Below are positions 30,250 to 38,886 of a stretch of DNA of 64,000 bases, in pieces. Positions within the stretch are counted from its first letter, which is position 1; every line of letters starts with the position of its first letter. The stretch comes from Deinococcus alpinitundrae. Its GTDB lineage: Bacteria; Deinococcota; Deinococci; Deinococcales; Deinococcaceae. The stretch lies in NCBI RefSeq assembly GCF_009982895.1, contig NZ_WXZL01000009.1:62001-126000 (forward strand), written 5' to 3'. A program made the translations under genes and the position numbers. The notes under the pieces are model-generated. The model ran no database searches, was not told the DNA's origin, and saw only the letters and a program-made list of their open reading frames with translations.

Positions 30250-31869
30250 TCAGATTTCCTCATCCCATTCCAGACTGCTCTGGGTTTCGGTTTGGATCGG
30301 CTTGGCATTGACTCCCAGCAATCCGAATTGCAGGCACAATCCCCGGAAGCCGTAGGTCAGGGCCGTCAGAGCCAGCATCAGACTCAGAATCCAGACGGGA
30401 CCGCCCCAGGCGTTCTGGGTCAGGGTCAGGTTGGTGAAGCTGCGCAGCGCGCCGACGCCTGAGAGGTCGCCCAGGAAGCCGAGCAGCCCACCCACGCCTT
30501 CGAGCAGCGCGGGCAGCAGCAGCAAAATCAGCCCGCCCAGAATGGCCCGCCAGTAGGGGTTGCGGCTGCCGAAGGCCAGGTTGAGCAAATAGAGCGGGTA
30601 AGCCGAGAGGACCGCCAGCAAGAAGAAGAACATGGCCCGCACCACGCCACCGAAGCTGCGTGAGACGCTGGCGGCAGAAGCGTTCAGAACGCTGCCGGGG
30701 GTGGCCTTGACCTCGGCCTCGACGTTGCCGAGTTCACCGATCAGCGACTGCACGTCGCTGGGCCGCAGGCCACTGCGGTTTTTCAAGCTGCTCAGATCCT
30801 GGGCCAGTGCCGGGTAGCTGGCGCTGCGGCTGAGCGTGCGGGCCTGGCGCAGTGCGCCCTCGGCGTTGGCCAGGGCCAGGCGGGCTGTGGGCTGATCGGC
30901 CACCGCCGCCGCACTCAGGGCGCGCCCCAGATTGGCGTAGACCGCCTCCGCGCCGCCGATGGACCCGGCACCCGGACGCGGCGTCGCCCCGGCAGGGCTG
31001 TCTGCCGGGGTGGTGCTGGCCGAACTGGTCGCCGGACTGGGCGTGTTCTGGGGCACGGCCGGAGTCGGTTGTGCCACCGTACTCGCCGCGCTGCCGGAAG
31101 CTGCACTCTGCACGAAGCGGGCCGCCCCGGTGCGAAGCGTCTGCAGGGCGCTACGGGCCGCCTCGCTGTCGCCGCCAGTCAGGGCGCTGAAGGCGCTGGC
31201 GAACTGATCGACCTGCAAGTTGCCCGCTGCGGGCGCGCCCTGCACCGCCGTGTACCAGCTAGCGGCGCGGGTCAGGTTGAGGTAGGCCCCGGCGCGGTCG
31301 GCCAAATTGACGGCCCCCAGGTAGCCCTGCACCTTGCGGGCGGCGGCCTGGTCGAGCAGCCGCTGGGCCTGCGGCAGATTGCGGCTGGCCGAGGTGAGGA
31401 ACGAGCTGCGGCTGGCGCCATCCAGACCGAATTCCTCGGCCAGCAGGCGGCTCTGGTTTTGCAGGCTGGCGCTCGGGGTAGTCGACGCAGCACTCCGGGC
31501 AGCGGCCAGGGCGCTGAGGGTCTGGCTGTAGAGCACCGCCCGCATCAGCCCGCGTGCCTGGGTGACCTGGGCTTCCAGATCGGCGGCGCTGCGGGCCAGC
31601 GAGGCGCGCGAGGACGAGAGCGAGGTGTCCAGACCCTGCGCCAGCAAATTGCTGCTGATGGTGGGTTTCAGGGTGTCGAGCGCTTGCTGTGCCTTTTGCA
31701 GGTCGCCCAGGCTGCGCGCCTTGCTAAAGGCCCGGTCCTGCACAGCACTGCCGAGGGCCGACTTGAGTTGACGGTAGGCGTCCAGGTTCTGCGCACCCGC
31801 ACTGCCGATCAGGGCCAAGCCGAGCAGCGCGGCTCCCGGCAGGGAGCGTGAACGGAGCAGCGCATTCAC
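30250..31869 (-). CDS. Exported helical protein with C-terminal membrane segments
   Basis: A 539-residue protein, second in the operon. The N-terminal signal ends in SAGAQ (about residue 26). About 240 residues of Ala/Ser/Leu-rich helices follow, then a Pro/Thr/Ser linker (about 265-310), more helix, and three transmembrane segments in the last 140 residues. A polar tail ends in SLEWDEEI, probably cytoplasmic. The GTG at 31869 overlaps the stop of the upstream gene by 4 nt, which fixes this start and implies coupling. No family recognised. Confidence 0.65.
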   Translation of the reverse strand: MNALLRSRSLPGAALLGLALIGSAGAQNLDAYRQLKSALGSAVQDRAFSKARSLGDLQKAQQALDTLKPTISSNLLAQGLDTSLSSSRASLARSAADLEAQVTQARGLMRAVLYSQTLSALAAARSAASTTPSASLQNQSRLLAEEFGLDGASRSSFLTSASRNLPQAQRLLDQAAARKVQGYLGAVNLADRAGAYLNLTRAASWYTAVQGAPAAGNLQVDQFASAFSALTGGDSEAARSALQTLRTGAARFVQSAASGSAASTVAQPTPAVPQNTPSPATSSASTTPADSPAGATPRPGAGSIGGAEAVYANLGRALSAAAVADQPTARLALANAEGALRQARTLSRSASYPALAQDLSSLKNRSGLRPSDVQSLIGELGNVEAEVKATPGSVLNASAASVSRSFGGVVRAMFFFLLAVLSAYPLYLLNLAFGSRNPYWRAILGGLILLLLPALLEGVGGLLGFLGDLSGVGALRSFTNLTLTQNAWGGPVWILSLMLALTALTYGFRGLCLQFGLLGVNAKPIQTETQSSLEWDEEI

Positions 31870-32825
31870 GCCGCCACCTCGATCTGCTGCAACTCGCTGA
31901 GGAGCCGCCCCACGTTGACATTGCCGCGAGCCAGCAGGGCCACGCAGTAGTTGCCGACGACCCGCATGCAGACGGTGGCGTTGCCAAGATCGGCACTGAG
32001 CAGTTTGAGGTCGCGCTGCCGGAACAGCATGGCGGTGGCAGCCACCACGCTGCCGAGTTGCGGCGCACCCTGCGGCGCGCGCACGCTCAGCACCTGGCCG
32101 TCGGTGCTGCACAGCACCACAGTCTGTACGCCCGCGTGCCGGGCCAGTTCGTAGAGCAGCGCGTCCTGGCCCTGGGGGGTTGCCAGTTCGTAGCGCTTGT
32201 GAGCCGCTTGCAGGTGGGCGTAGTCGGGGTCGCTGAACTCGAAGTCGTCCGCACCGAAGGCTTCGGCACTCGACTCCTCGGCACTGGCGGCGAACGCCTC
32301 ATCCTTCAGATCGGACTTCAGGGACTCGGCGGCAGATTGGGGGGCACTCAGGTCGGTCACGCTCTCCTCTTTTCGGCCCGCTTCGGGGACCGGGGGTGTG
32401 GCTTTGAAACGAGCGTCAAGCGGCGCAGGACTGGGCGGCGGGCGTCTGGCGGCAGTCGGCGGCGCACGGTCTGGTCCTTCCTCAGGGCCTTGCAGGTGGC
32501 TCTCGTCGTTCCATATGGTGTCGTCTTCCTGATCCCAGATCACGGTTCGGTCGTCCTGGCCGAACATGGTCGAGGATTTGAGGTCGTTGCGCTCAAGCCT
32601 GCGTGAGAGTGCGCGCAGCTTGTCGAAGGCGGCGGTGCCGGGCAGCACCTGTGAGAGGCGGCGTTCGAGCGGTCCAGCCAACACCCGCTGCATATCCCGC
32701 GCCGTGACCGTGTCGGGCGAGAGCTTGAGGTCACGCAGTGAGGCGCTCAGCATCGTCTCGGCAGCACGGCCCGACACCACCTTCGATAAGGAGCGTGCTG
32801 TGAGTTGGAAGACGGGGTTCGGCAT
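31866..32825 (-). CDS. Roadblock/LC7-domain protein with N-terminal helical domain
   Basis: A 319-residue soluble protein, first in the operon. Residues about 1-80 are a helical domain shared with the third protein; about 80-190 are an acidic, Pro-rich linker with two Trp-acidic motifs (IWDQED and IWNDES); about 210-319 match the roadblock/LC7 pattern: helix, TVVLCSTDGQVLSVRA strands, helix, CMRVVGNYCVALLARG strands and the NVGRLLSELQQ helix. Roadblock proteins usually form dimers that regulate small GTPases; none is adjacent. A TATACT box lies 11 nt before the ATG. Confidence 0.75.
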   Translation of the reverse strand: MPNPVFQLTARSLSKVVSGRAAETMLSASLRDLKLSPDTVTARDMQRVLAGPLERRLSQVLPGTAAFDKLRALSRRLERNDLKSSTMFGQDDRTVIWDQEDDTIWNDESHLQGPEEGPDRAPPTAARRPPPSPAPLDARFKATPPVPEAGRKEESVTDLSAPQSAAESLKSDLKDEAFAASAEESSAEAFGADDFEFSDPDYAHLQAAHKRYELATPQGQDALLYELARHAGVQTVVLCSTDGQVLSVRAPQGAPQLGSVVAATAMLFRQRDLKLLSADLGNATVCMRVVGNYCVALLARGNVNVGRLLSELQQIEVAA

Positions 32826-32836
32826 GAGTTAGGAAA

Positions 32837-32842
32837 AGTATA
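32837..32842 (-). promoter_or_regulatory. -10 box of the roadblock operon
   Basis: TATACT on the minus strand, 11 nt before the ATG at 32825, giving a leader of only about 4 nt. No convincing -35. Confidence 0.45.
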
Positions 32843-32911
32843 AAGAGGGCCGCTTACATCTTTCTCTCAGAAGCTGTCGCCAGCTCAACCGGGTCCGCCA
32901 GACTCGCGGGC

Positions 32912-33632
32912 ATGACCGCATCCGAATCGGCCGGGCTGGGCCGGGGTAAGGTTCTCTTCATCACCGGGGCCAGCAGCGGTATCGGCGCGGCGGTGGCCCG
33001 GCAAGCAGCCGCCGCAGGCTGGCGGGTGGCCCTGCTGGCCCGCCGACTGGAGAAGGTGCAGGCGCTGGCCGCTGAACTCGGCGGCGCGGCCTTGGCCATC
33101 GAGGCCGACGTGACCGAGTGGAGCGATCTGGAGCGAGCAGTGGCCCGGACAAGGGACACCTTCGGCCAACTCTACGCTGTGCTGGCCAATGCCGGACTGA
33201 GTAGCGGCGCGCCGAACTATGCCAGCAGCGATCCGACCCCCGACGCGTGGCGCGAGATGATCTTGACCAGTGTGCTGGGCGCGGCCCTCACGGCGCGGGC
33301 CAGCCTGCCCGATCTGATCGCCAGCCGGGAGCACCTGCTGCTGGTCGGCAGCGTTGGCCGGGCGGGTCGCCACACCTGGCCCGTACAGCGCCACCAAATG
33401 GGCAGTGTCGGGCATGGGCGACAGCATCCGCAAGGAGGTCTCGGCCCAGGGGGTGCATGTCATTTTGATCGAGCCGGGCCGGGTCGAGACGCTGTTCTGG
33501 ACCCGGGATGTGCCGGACGGCCCCATCCTGCACGAGGACGATGTGGCCCGCGCCGTGCTGTATGCCCTCTCGCAGCCGCCGCTCATGGCCGTCAACGAGA
33601 TTCTGATCCGTCCCACCGGCCAAGACGTTTGA
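32912..33632 (+). pseudogene. SDR-family oxidoreductase with a frameshift
   Basis: Frame 1 from 32912 gives a classical short-chain dehydrogenase N-terminus with TGASSGIGAAVA, the NAG motif (LANAGLS) and LLLVGS. At 33353-33357 (GTTGGCC) the frame breaks; removing one G restores VAGRVATPGPYSATKWAVSG with the catalytic Tyr-x-x-x-Lys, and continues to a stop at 33632. So the catalytic Ser region and Tyr/Lys are now in different frames. It is either a recent pseudogene or a one-base sequencing error in a GG pair. Intact, it would be an NAD(P)-dependent alcohol/ketone oxidoreductase. Confidence 0.8.
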
Positions 33633-33673
33633 GCACCACGCTCCTCTGACAGCCTGCCCGGAAGTTGCCACAA

Positions 33674-33710
33674 ACAAACGCCGCTTCCAATCCAGGAAAG
33701 CGGCGTTTGT
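33674..33710. terminator. Bidirectional terminator between SDR gene and tmRNA
   Basis: A perfect 13-bp stem (33674-33686 with 33698-33710). On the minus strand it begins 3 nt after the tmRNA CCA end and is followed by TTTG; on the plus strand it can end the SDR transcript. Confidence 0.75.
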
Positions 33711-33713
33711 CTG

Positions 33714-34072
33714 TGGTGGAGGCGGAGAGAGTCGAACTCTCGTCCGAAAACCCATTCAGCGTGACTCTACGTGTGTAGCCTGGGTATGGATTGTCGGGGC
33801 GGGGCTGGCCCACAGGCAGGCTTCCCTTTCCTTAACCCTGTTTTATTTCGCGCCCGGTCCCAGGGTGTAACCGGAGCTAGCCATTATTTAAGTCAGCTCG
33901 CGTCGCGCCAATGGCAAGGCTCTAACGGTTGCTGCGCTGGGGTTTAGGCAGCGTAAGCGTACTGCATTTCTTGGTTGCCAGTTAAAGGCTTTGCCGCTTT
34001 TTTACGAGGCCAACGGCACCCTCGACACGCAACACATCCTTCAGAGATCCCCGTCGAAACCGGATCGCCCCC
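33714..34072 (-). ncRNA. ssrA: Transfer-messenger RNA
   Basis: About 359 nt on the minus strand. The 5' GGGGGCG (34072-34066) pairs with CGCCTCC before ACCA at the 3' end; the T-arm GAGAGTTCGACTCTC and the TTTCGACGGGG segment after the acceptor strand are standard tmRNA features. The CCA is encoded. The tag frame at 33979-33944 reads GNQEMQYAYAA then TAA. With SmpB it rescues stalled ribosomes; the tagged proteins would go to ClpXP, coded earlier in the window. Confidence 0.93.
33944..33979 (-). other. tmRNA proteolysis-tag reading frame
   Basis: Twelve codons from resume codon GGC to TAA give GNQEMQYAYAA. The GNQ start and AA end agree with Deinococcus tags; the terminal YAYAA differs from the usual YALAA. 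Confidence 0.8.
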
Positions 34073-34082
34073 AGACATATAG

Positions 34083-34088
34083 AGTATA
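34083..34088 (-). promoter_or_regulatory. -10 box of the tmRNA gene
   Basis: TATACT on the minus strand ends 10 nt before the mature 5' end at 34072. The -35 is unclear. Confidence 0.5.
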
Positions 34089-34215
34089 TACCCGCAGCGC
34101 GAACGATGCCTTGAGCAAATGACCTCCCCCGTCTCACTGGGGTCTCAGCTTCTCTTCGCAAGACCAAGTAAATGAGGGCTGTGGGTGTGTCGGGAAGTTG
34201 TCAGGCCCGCTTGCC

Positions 34216-34221
34216 TACTCT
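34216..34221 (+). promoter_or_regulatory. -10 box of a leaderless promoter (dprA)
   Basis: TACTCT lies 6 nt before the ATG at 34228. Confidence 0.55.
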
Positions 34222-34227
34222 GGACGG

Positions 34228-35337
34228 ATGAGCCGCCCGGACGCCCCTTCCCCCATCTCCCCCACCGGCCCGGACGCCGAGTTGCTGGCCCTGCTGACGC
34301 TGCGCCTGACACCGGGGCTGGGACCGCGCCGCATCGAGAATCTGCGGCGGCATTTCGGCTCGGCCCAGGCGGTGCTGGCCGCCCCCCTGGCACGCCTGCG
34401 GGAGGTACCGGGCCTTGACAGCAAGTCACTGAGCGCCGTCGGGATGCCGGGCGTGGGGGTGCGCGCCGAGCAGGAACTGGGGCGCGCACGTGAGGCCGGG
34501 GTGCAGGTGCTGGGCCGGGGGCTGCAGGGCTACCCAGCGGCCCTGGAAGCGCTGCAAGACCCGCCCGCCGCGCTGTGGGTGCGCGGCCCCGACCTGCCGC
34601 TGGAGGTGGTGACGCGCGCGGTGGGTCTGGTCGGGACCCGCGCGGCCAGCGAGCACGCCCTCAGGCTCACGCGCCAGCTCTCGGGCGATCTGGCGCGCGC
34701 CGGGGTCAATATCGTCAGCGGCCTGGCACGCGGCATCGACAGCGCGGCGCACCAGGCGGCCCTAGACGCGGGCGGTGTCAGCACGGCACTGCTCGGTTGC
34801 GGAGTGGACGTGATCTATCCGGCGGAGAATGCCCGGCTGGCCGCGCGCCTCACGCTGGTCAGCGAGTACCCGCTGGGCACCCGGCCCGCCACCCACCACT
34901 TTCCGCAGCGCAACCGCTTGATCGCCGCTTTGAGTGCCGGGTCGGTGATGATCGAGGGCGATCTCAAGAGCGGCGCGATGATCACAGCGACGCACGCGCT
35001 GGAATGCGGGCGCACGGTGTTCGCAGTGCCGGGCCGGGCGAATGATCCGCTGGCCGCCGGGGCACACCGACTGCTGCGCGAGGGCGCGGTGCTGACCGAG
35101 CACGCGGGCGACGTGCTGCACGAACTTGGCTGGGGCGAGGCTCCCGCCGCCGTCCATCTGGACCTGACCCCCGAGCAGGCCCTGGTCTACACGGCCCTGC
35201 CGGAAATCGGCGCGGTTTTACTCGACGACATCGTCTCGCGCAGCGGGCTGGACATGAGTCAGGCCCAGCTCGCCCTGACGATGCTGGGCCTGTGCGGCCT
35301 GGTCGACGAGCAGGGCGGGCGCTACCTGCGGCGCTAG
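34228..35337 (+). CDS. dprA: DNA-processing protein DprA
   Basis: A 369-residue DprA/Smf protein: an N-terminal SAM/HhH-like part ([12 protein letters not shown]), the Rossmann-like core with [32 protein letters not shown] and [12 protein letters not shown], and a C-terminal winged-helix-like segment ([23 protein letters not shown]). It loads RecA on incoming single-stranded DNA during natural transformation, a trait of Deinococcus. An in-frame TTG at 34198 is less likely because the -10 box lies between it and the chosen ATG. Confidence 0.94.
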   Translation: MSRPDAPSPISPTGPDAELLALLTLRLTPGLGPRRIENLRRHFGSAQAVLAAPLARLREVPGLDSKSLSAVGMPGVGVRAEQELGRAREAGVQVLGRGLQGYPAALEALQDPPAALWVRGPDLPLEVVTRAVGLVGTRAASEHALRLTRQLSGDLARAGVNIVSGLARGIDSAAHQAALDAGGVSTALLGCGVDVIYPAENARLAARLTLVSEYPLGTRPATHHFPQRNRLIAALSAGSVMIEGDLKSGAMITATHALECGRTVFAVPGRANDPLAAGAHRLLREGAVLTEHAGDVLHELGWGEAPAAVHLDLTPEQALVYTALPEIGAVLLDDIVSRSGLDMSQAQLALTMLGLCGLVDEQGGRYLRR

Positions 35338-35373
35338 CACCTGCACGCCTTGCCCACCGGCTCCGCTCAGGGC

Positions 35374-36240
35374 TTACTGGGTGGGCAGCTCCAGGGCGAT
35401 GCTGCGCAGTGTCAGGTTGCTCAGGCTGGTTTTGGCGGTGGCCGCACCGCTGGTCAGGTTGAGACTGTAGAGCTGGGTGGTGCCCGCCGTACTGACACTG
35501 AGGTACGCCTCGCCTGGACCCACGATGTCGAAGCCGGTGTTGGCCGCCGCGTCGATGCCCAGCGCTCCCACCGTATTGAGGGTGCTGAAGTTACCGGCCG
35601 GAGCCGGGGCCGCCGTGTTGGTGTGCTTGACCAGTACGTCGAGATCGGCGTCCACGCTGTAGAGGGTGGTGGCGGTCGCCTCGGGCTTGAAGTTCTTGAA
35701 GCTGTTGGTGTAAGCGGCAGCCACCAGGTTGGGATTCTTGCCCGCGTTGATGTCGCCTGTCAGGTAGGTCAGCATGCCGTCTTCCGTCACGACACCCGCC
35801 GTTGCCGCTGTGGTCGCCGGAGTCAGGCGGTAATTCATGTCACCCGCCGACAGCACCCGCAGGCGCTGGGCCGCCGGGTTGAAGTCGATCACCTCGGGCG
35901 TGCCGACGCCGGGCGTGAGCGCCGCCACCGCGAAGGTCGCCGCGCCGCTCACCGGATCAATGGTATAGAGCTTGCCACTGGCACTCAGGCCGGTCAGCGC
36001 GCCACCGTTGGTGTTCACGTCGATATCGATGAGCCCTTCTTTCTCCAGCCCGGTGATGACCTTGGTGGTCAGGCTGGCAGCGGCATTGTCGAGACCGAAG
36101 ACGGCAAGTTGGCTGTCAGCGGTCAGGCCGTAAACCACCCGGCCCTGGGGGGCTTCGGGCGGCGCGACCACCATGGGCGAGCAGGCGGCCAGACTGAGGG
36201 CGGCGAGAACAGCAGCGGACGACAGCATCAATCGGTTCAT
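35374..36240 (-). CDS. DUF4394 lipoprotein
   Basis: A 288-residue exported protein: signal peptide with lipobox LSLAAC (Cys20), then repeated beta-propeller-like units (VYGLTADSQLAVFGLD, LSASGKLYTIDPVSG, YSVDADLDVLV) that match DUF4394. Function unknown; probably a surface beta-propeller. The ATG at 36240 has a good ribosome site (AAGGAG) upstream. Convergent with dprA. Confidence 0.82.
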   Translation of the reverse strand: MNRLMLSSAAVLAALSLAACSPMVVAPPEAPQGRVVYGLTADSQLAVFGLDNAAASLTTKVITGLEKEGLIDIDVNTNGGALTGLSASGKLYTIDPVSGAATFAVAALTPGVGTPEVIDFNPAAQRLRVLSAGDMNYRLTPATTAATAGVVTEDGMLTYLTGDINAGKNPNLVAAAYTNSFKNFKPEATATTLYSVDADLDVLVKHTNTAAPAPAGNFSTLNTVGALGIDAAANTGFDIVGPGEAYLSVSTAGTTQLYSLNLTSGAATAKTSLSNLTLRSIALELPTQ

Positions 36241-36463
36241 AAGACTCCTTCGAAAAGAGGCAACGGCGAACGGCAACGGCATGGCCCCAGTGGTGCTGCG
36301 GGGTACTGGGGTATATCCGTGCCGCTGCTGGGTTGGATGTGGAAGCACACGAACCTAAATGCTAGATGAAATTGATTGGGCATTCTCCCGCGTTCACTCC
36401 GGACACGGTTTGAGCCGGGCCGACTTCACCTCGCGTCTAGGCGTGTGGAGGCAGACTGCGGGC

Positions 36464-37648
36464 ATGCGTGCGCCCACTTCCCCGTCCAGCGGCGATCCCA
36501 GCGAGCCGACGCCGACCGCCGCACCCGACGCCGATACACAGGTAGCCGCGCAGGTGGCACTGGACGCCTCTGCGCCACAGGTTCGCGCGCCCACACGCCG
36601 CTTGGTGGCCCTCGATGCCTGGCGCGGCCTCACCATCCTGCTGATGCTGCTGGTCAACAACGTGTCGCTGGGCCGCTACACGCCTGGGCAGCTCGTTCAC
36701 GCGCCCTGGGGCGGCGGCCTGACCCTGACCGATCTGGTGTTTCCCTGGTTTCTCTACTGCGCCGGGGTATCGATTCCCTTCTCGCTCGGCAAGCGGGCCG
36801 GAGGCAAGGCTGGCTGGTGGCCGGACCGGGACACAGTCTTCAAGCTGTTTCAACGGGCCGTGCCGCTTTACCTGGTGGGGGCGCTGCTGACCAGCGTCGA
36901 GAATCAGGCCCTGACGCTGGGGCTGGGCGTGCTGCAACTCATCGCGCTGGCCTCACTGTGCGCCGGACTGCTGGCCCGTTTTCCGGCACGCTGGCAGCTG
37001 GGCGTGGCACTGGGGCTGCTGCTCGTCTACCGGCTGTTTTTGCTCAGCGCTCCGTTCAGCGAAACCGACAACGCCGTGGCGCGGCTCAATGCCATGTTCC
37101 TGAACGACTTCGGGCTGCGCGGCGTCACGTCGGTGGTTCCCGCCACCGCGCTGGTGCTACTGGGCAGCGTGGCAGCCCAGCCCCTCAAGAACCGCCGCCG
37201 CGAGCTGCCCCTGCTGCTGGCTTTCGGCACGGCACTGGCGCTCGGCGGCTGGCTGCTGGCCGACGCTCTGGGCTTCAACAAAGCGGTCTGGACCCCAGCC
37301 TACATCCTCTACTCGGCAGGGCTGGGCACACTGGGGATGCTGGCCTTTTACCTGATCGGCGACGACCACCAGGGCCAGTTCGCCTGGCTGCTCAGCCCCC
37401 TCACGGTAGCGGGGCGCAACTCGCTGCTGGCCTACGTCTTTCCTATTCTGCTCAAGCTGTGGATTCTGGCGGTGTGGCAGGTCAACTGGAGCGGCACATC
37501 GCAGAGCATTCTGGGCGCACTGCTGACGCTGGCCCAGCGCGGCCTGGGCGTGCAGGCGGGCGGCTGGGTCTACAGTCTCGGCTACGTCGGCGTGTTCTGG
37601 CTGGAGCTGTGGGTACTGGCGCGGCGCGGCTTTGTCTGGAAGCTCTGA
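36464..37648 (+). CDS. DUF5009/HGSNAT-like membrane acyltransferase
   Basis: A 394-residue protein: a 45-residue polar Pro/Ala/Thr-rich cytoplasmic head, then about ten membrane helices. [17 protein letters not shown] and [18 protein letters not shown] are signatures of the COG4299 family related to heparan-alpha-glucosaminide N-acetyltransferase. It probably acylates a cell-envelope sugar across the membrane. GTG/ATG starts upstream are possible, but the ATG at 36464 follows GGAGG (36447) and a CAGACT box 6 nt upstream. Confidence 0.82.
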   Translation: MRAPTSPSSGDPSEPTPTAAPDADTQVAAQVALDASAPQVRAPTRRLVALDAWRGLTILLMLLVNNVSLGRYTPGQLVHAPWGGGLTLTDLVFPWFLYCAGVSIPFSLGKRAGGKAGWWPDRDTVFKLFQRAVPLYLVGALLTSVENQALTLGLGVLQLIALASLCAGLLARFPARWQLGVALGLLLVYRLFLLSAPFSETDNAVARLNAMFLNDFGLRGVTSVVPATALVLLGSVAAQPLKNRRRELPLLLAFGTALALGGWLLADALGFNKAVWTPAYILYSAGLGTLGMLAFYLIGDDHQGQFAWLLSPLTVAGRNSLLAYVFPILLKLWILAVWQVNWSGTSQSILGALLTLAQRGLGVQAGGWVYSLGYVGVFWLELWVLARRGFVWKL

Positions 37649-37763
37649 CATCTGGAAGTTGTGACACGGCGCGCTTTCATGCCTGGCTGATCGGGGCTGC
37701 CTAGGGTGGCCGGGTGACCTCGTTTGTCTGCTCGCTCACTTCCCTCGACAAAGCAGGTTCTCC

Positions 37764-38807
37764 ATGAACAGATCCAAATGGCTTTCCCTCGCAGCGCTGC
37801 TGGGCATGTCGCAGGCCGCCGCGCCCACGCCCTCGCCCAACGACGCAGCCTACGCCTACGTCAGCCCCGCCTTCAAAGCACTCACCAAGGACTCGTACAC
37901 CCTGCGCAATCTGACTTCACCCGACTTTTCAAGCTGGCTGGAGGGCAAATACGCCGCCGCCAAGCTGCCGCTCTCGGGCAGCAAGACACTGCTGGCGGGA
38001 TTGGCGGCGCGCAAGGCGGCCATCGCAGCGGCCAGTGGCGAGACGCGCGACCAGCTCGCCCAGGACACCGCCCAGTGGGCCCACACCTTCATCAAGAAGA
38101 TTCTGCCCAATTTCAGCCTGGAGCGCGGTTACGAGTTCGCCTACGCGGTCCAGGCCGGGCAGCGCCAGTGCCTGCTACAAACCCTGCTGATTGCCGCGCT
38201 GCTCCAGCAAGCGGGCCTCGACGCGGGCGGCGTGATGGTGTGGCAAAACGACCAGGGCCAGGAAAGCAACCTCGGCCATGTGGTCGCCCTGCTGCGGCTG
38301 CCCTCCGGCAAGGCGGCGCTGCTCGACGATGCCAGCGACCCGAGGCCCTTCATGACCCACCGGGGACTGCTGATCCGTGACGGCGGCGCGTACCGCTTCG
38401 CGCACCCGGTCTATAGCGGCCAGCGCATCACCGGCTTCACGCGGGCCGATACCCAGGCCGCCATTGCGCTGAGCAATGCCCAGCCGCTCGACCTGGCTTA
38501 CCTCAAGTCACAGATCAACTACTACCGGGGCGAGCGCGCCCCCGGCGGCTTCATGGGTGCGGGCGGCAACTACAGTGGCAAGAGCGACGCGGCGGGCCTG
38601 GCCCGGAGCGCCAGATTCTTGCAAAGCGCCGTCAAGGACAACAACCAGAACGCCCTAGCCACCTACGTGCTGGGTCTGGTGGAGCGTAAACTCGGCCAGA
38701 ACGCCCAGGCCAGAACCCACCTCCTGGCCGGTGCCAAGCTGTACCAGGCCCAGGGTCACCTTCCCGCCGGACCCGCCGACGCCCTGAAGTGGGCACAGGC
38801 CAACTGA
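37764..38807 (+). CDS. Exported transglutaminase-like hypothetical protein
   Basis: A 347-residue protein with a signal peptide ending around SQAAA (residue 20). The middle has Cys136 ([12 protein letters not shown]), His172 (NLGHVVALL) and Asp188/189 (LLDDASD), the order and spacing of a transglutaminase/papain-like triad. The C-terminal 80 residues look like TPR-type helices ([21 protein letters not shown]). It may be a cell-wall protease or inactive binding protein. The family is inferred from residue pattern only. Confidence 0.6.
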   Translation: MNRSKWLSLAALLGMSQAAAPTPSPNDAAYAYVSPAFKALTKDSYTLRNLTSPDFSSWLEGKYAAAKLPLSGSKTLLAGLAARKAAIAAASGETRDQLAQDTAQWAHTFIKKILPNFSLERGYEFAYAVQAGQRQCLLQTLLIAALLQQAGLDAGGVMVWQNDQGQESNLGHVVALLRLPSGKAALLDDASDPRPFMTHRGLLIRDGGAYRFAHPVYSGQRITGFTRADTQAAIALSNAQPLDLAYLKSQINYYRGERAPGGFMGAGGNYSGKSDAAGLARSARFLQSAVKDNNQNALATYVLGLVERKLGQNAQARTHLLAGAKLYQAQGHLPAGPADALKWAQAN

Positions 38808-38886
38808 AGCCCGGCGCGGACCAGTTCGCCACGCCTACGACCAGCCGCACGATTTTGCTTGCTCACTTCTGGAGTTGCCTGACACC

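Noticed and set aside
33097..33649. The out-of-frame continuation of the SDR gene to a stop at 33649
   Set aside because: After the frameshift this frame loses all SDR similarity, while the other frame regains it, so the tail is not a real C-terminus.
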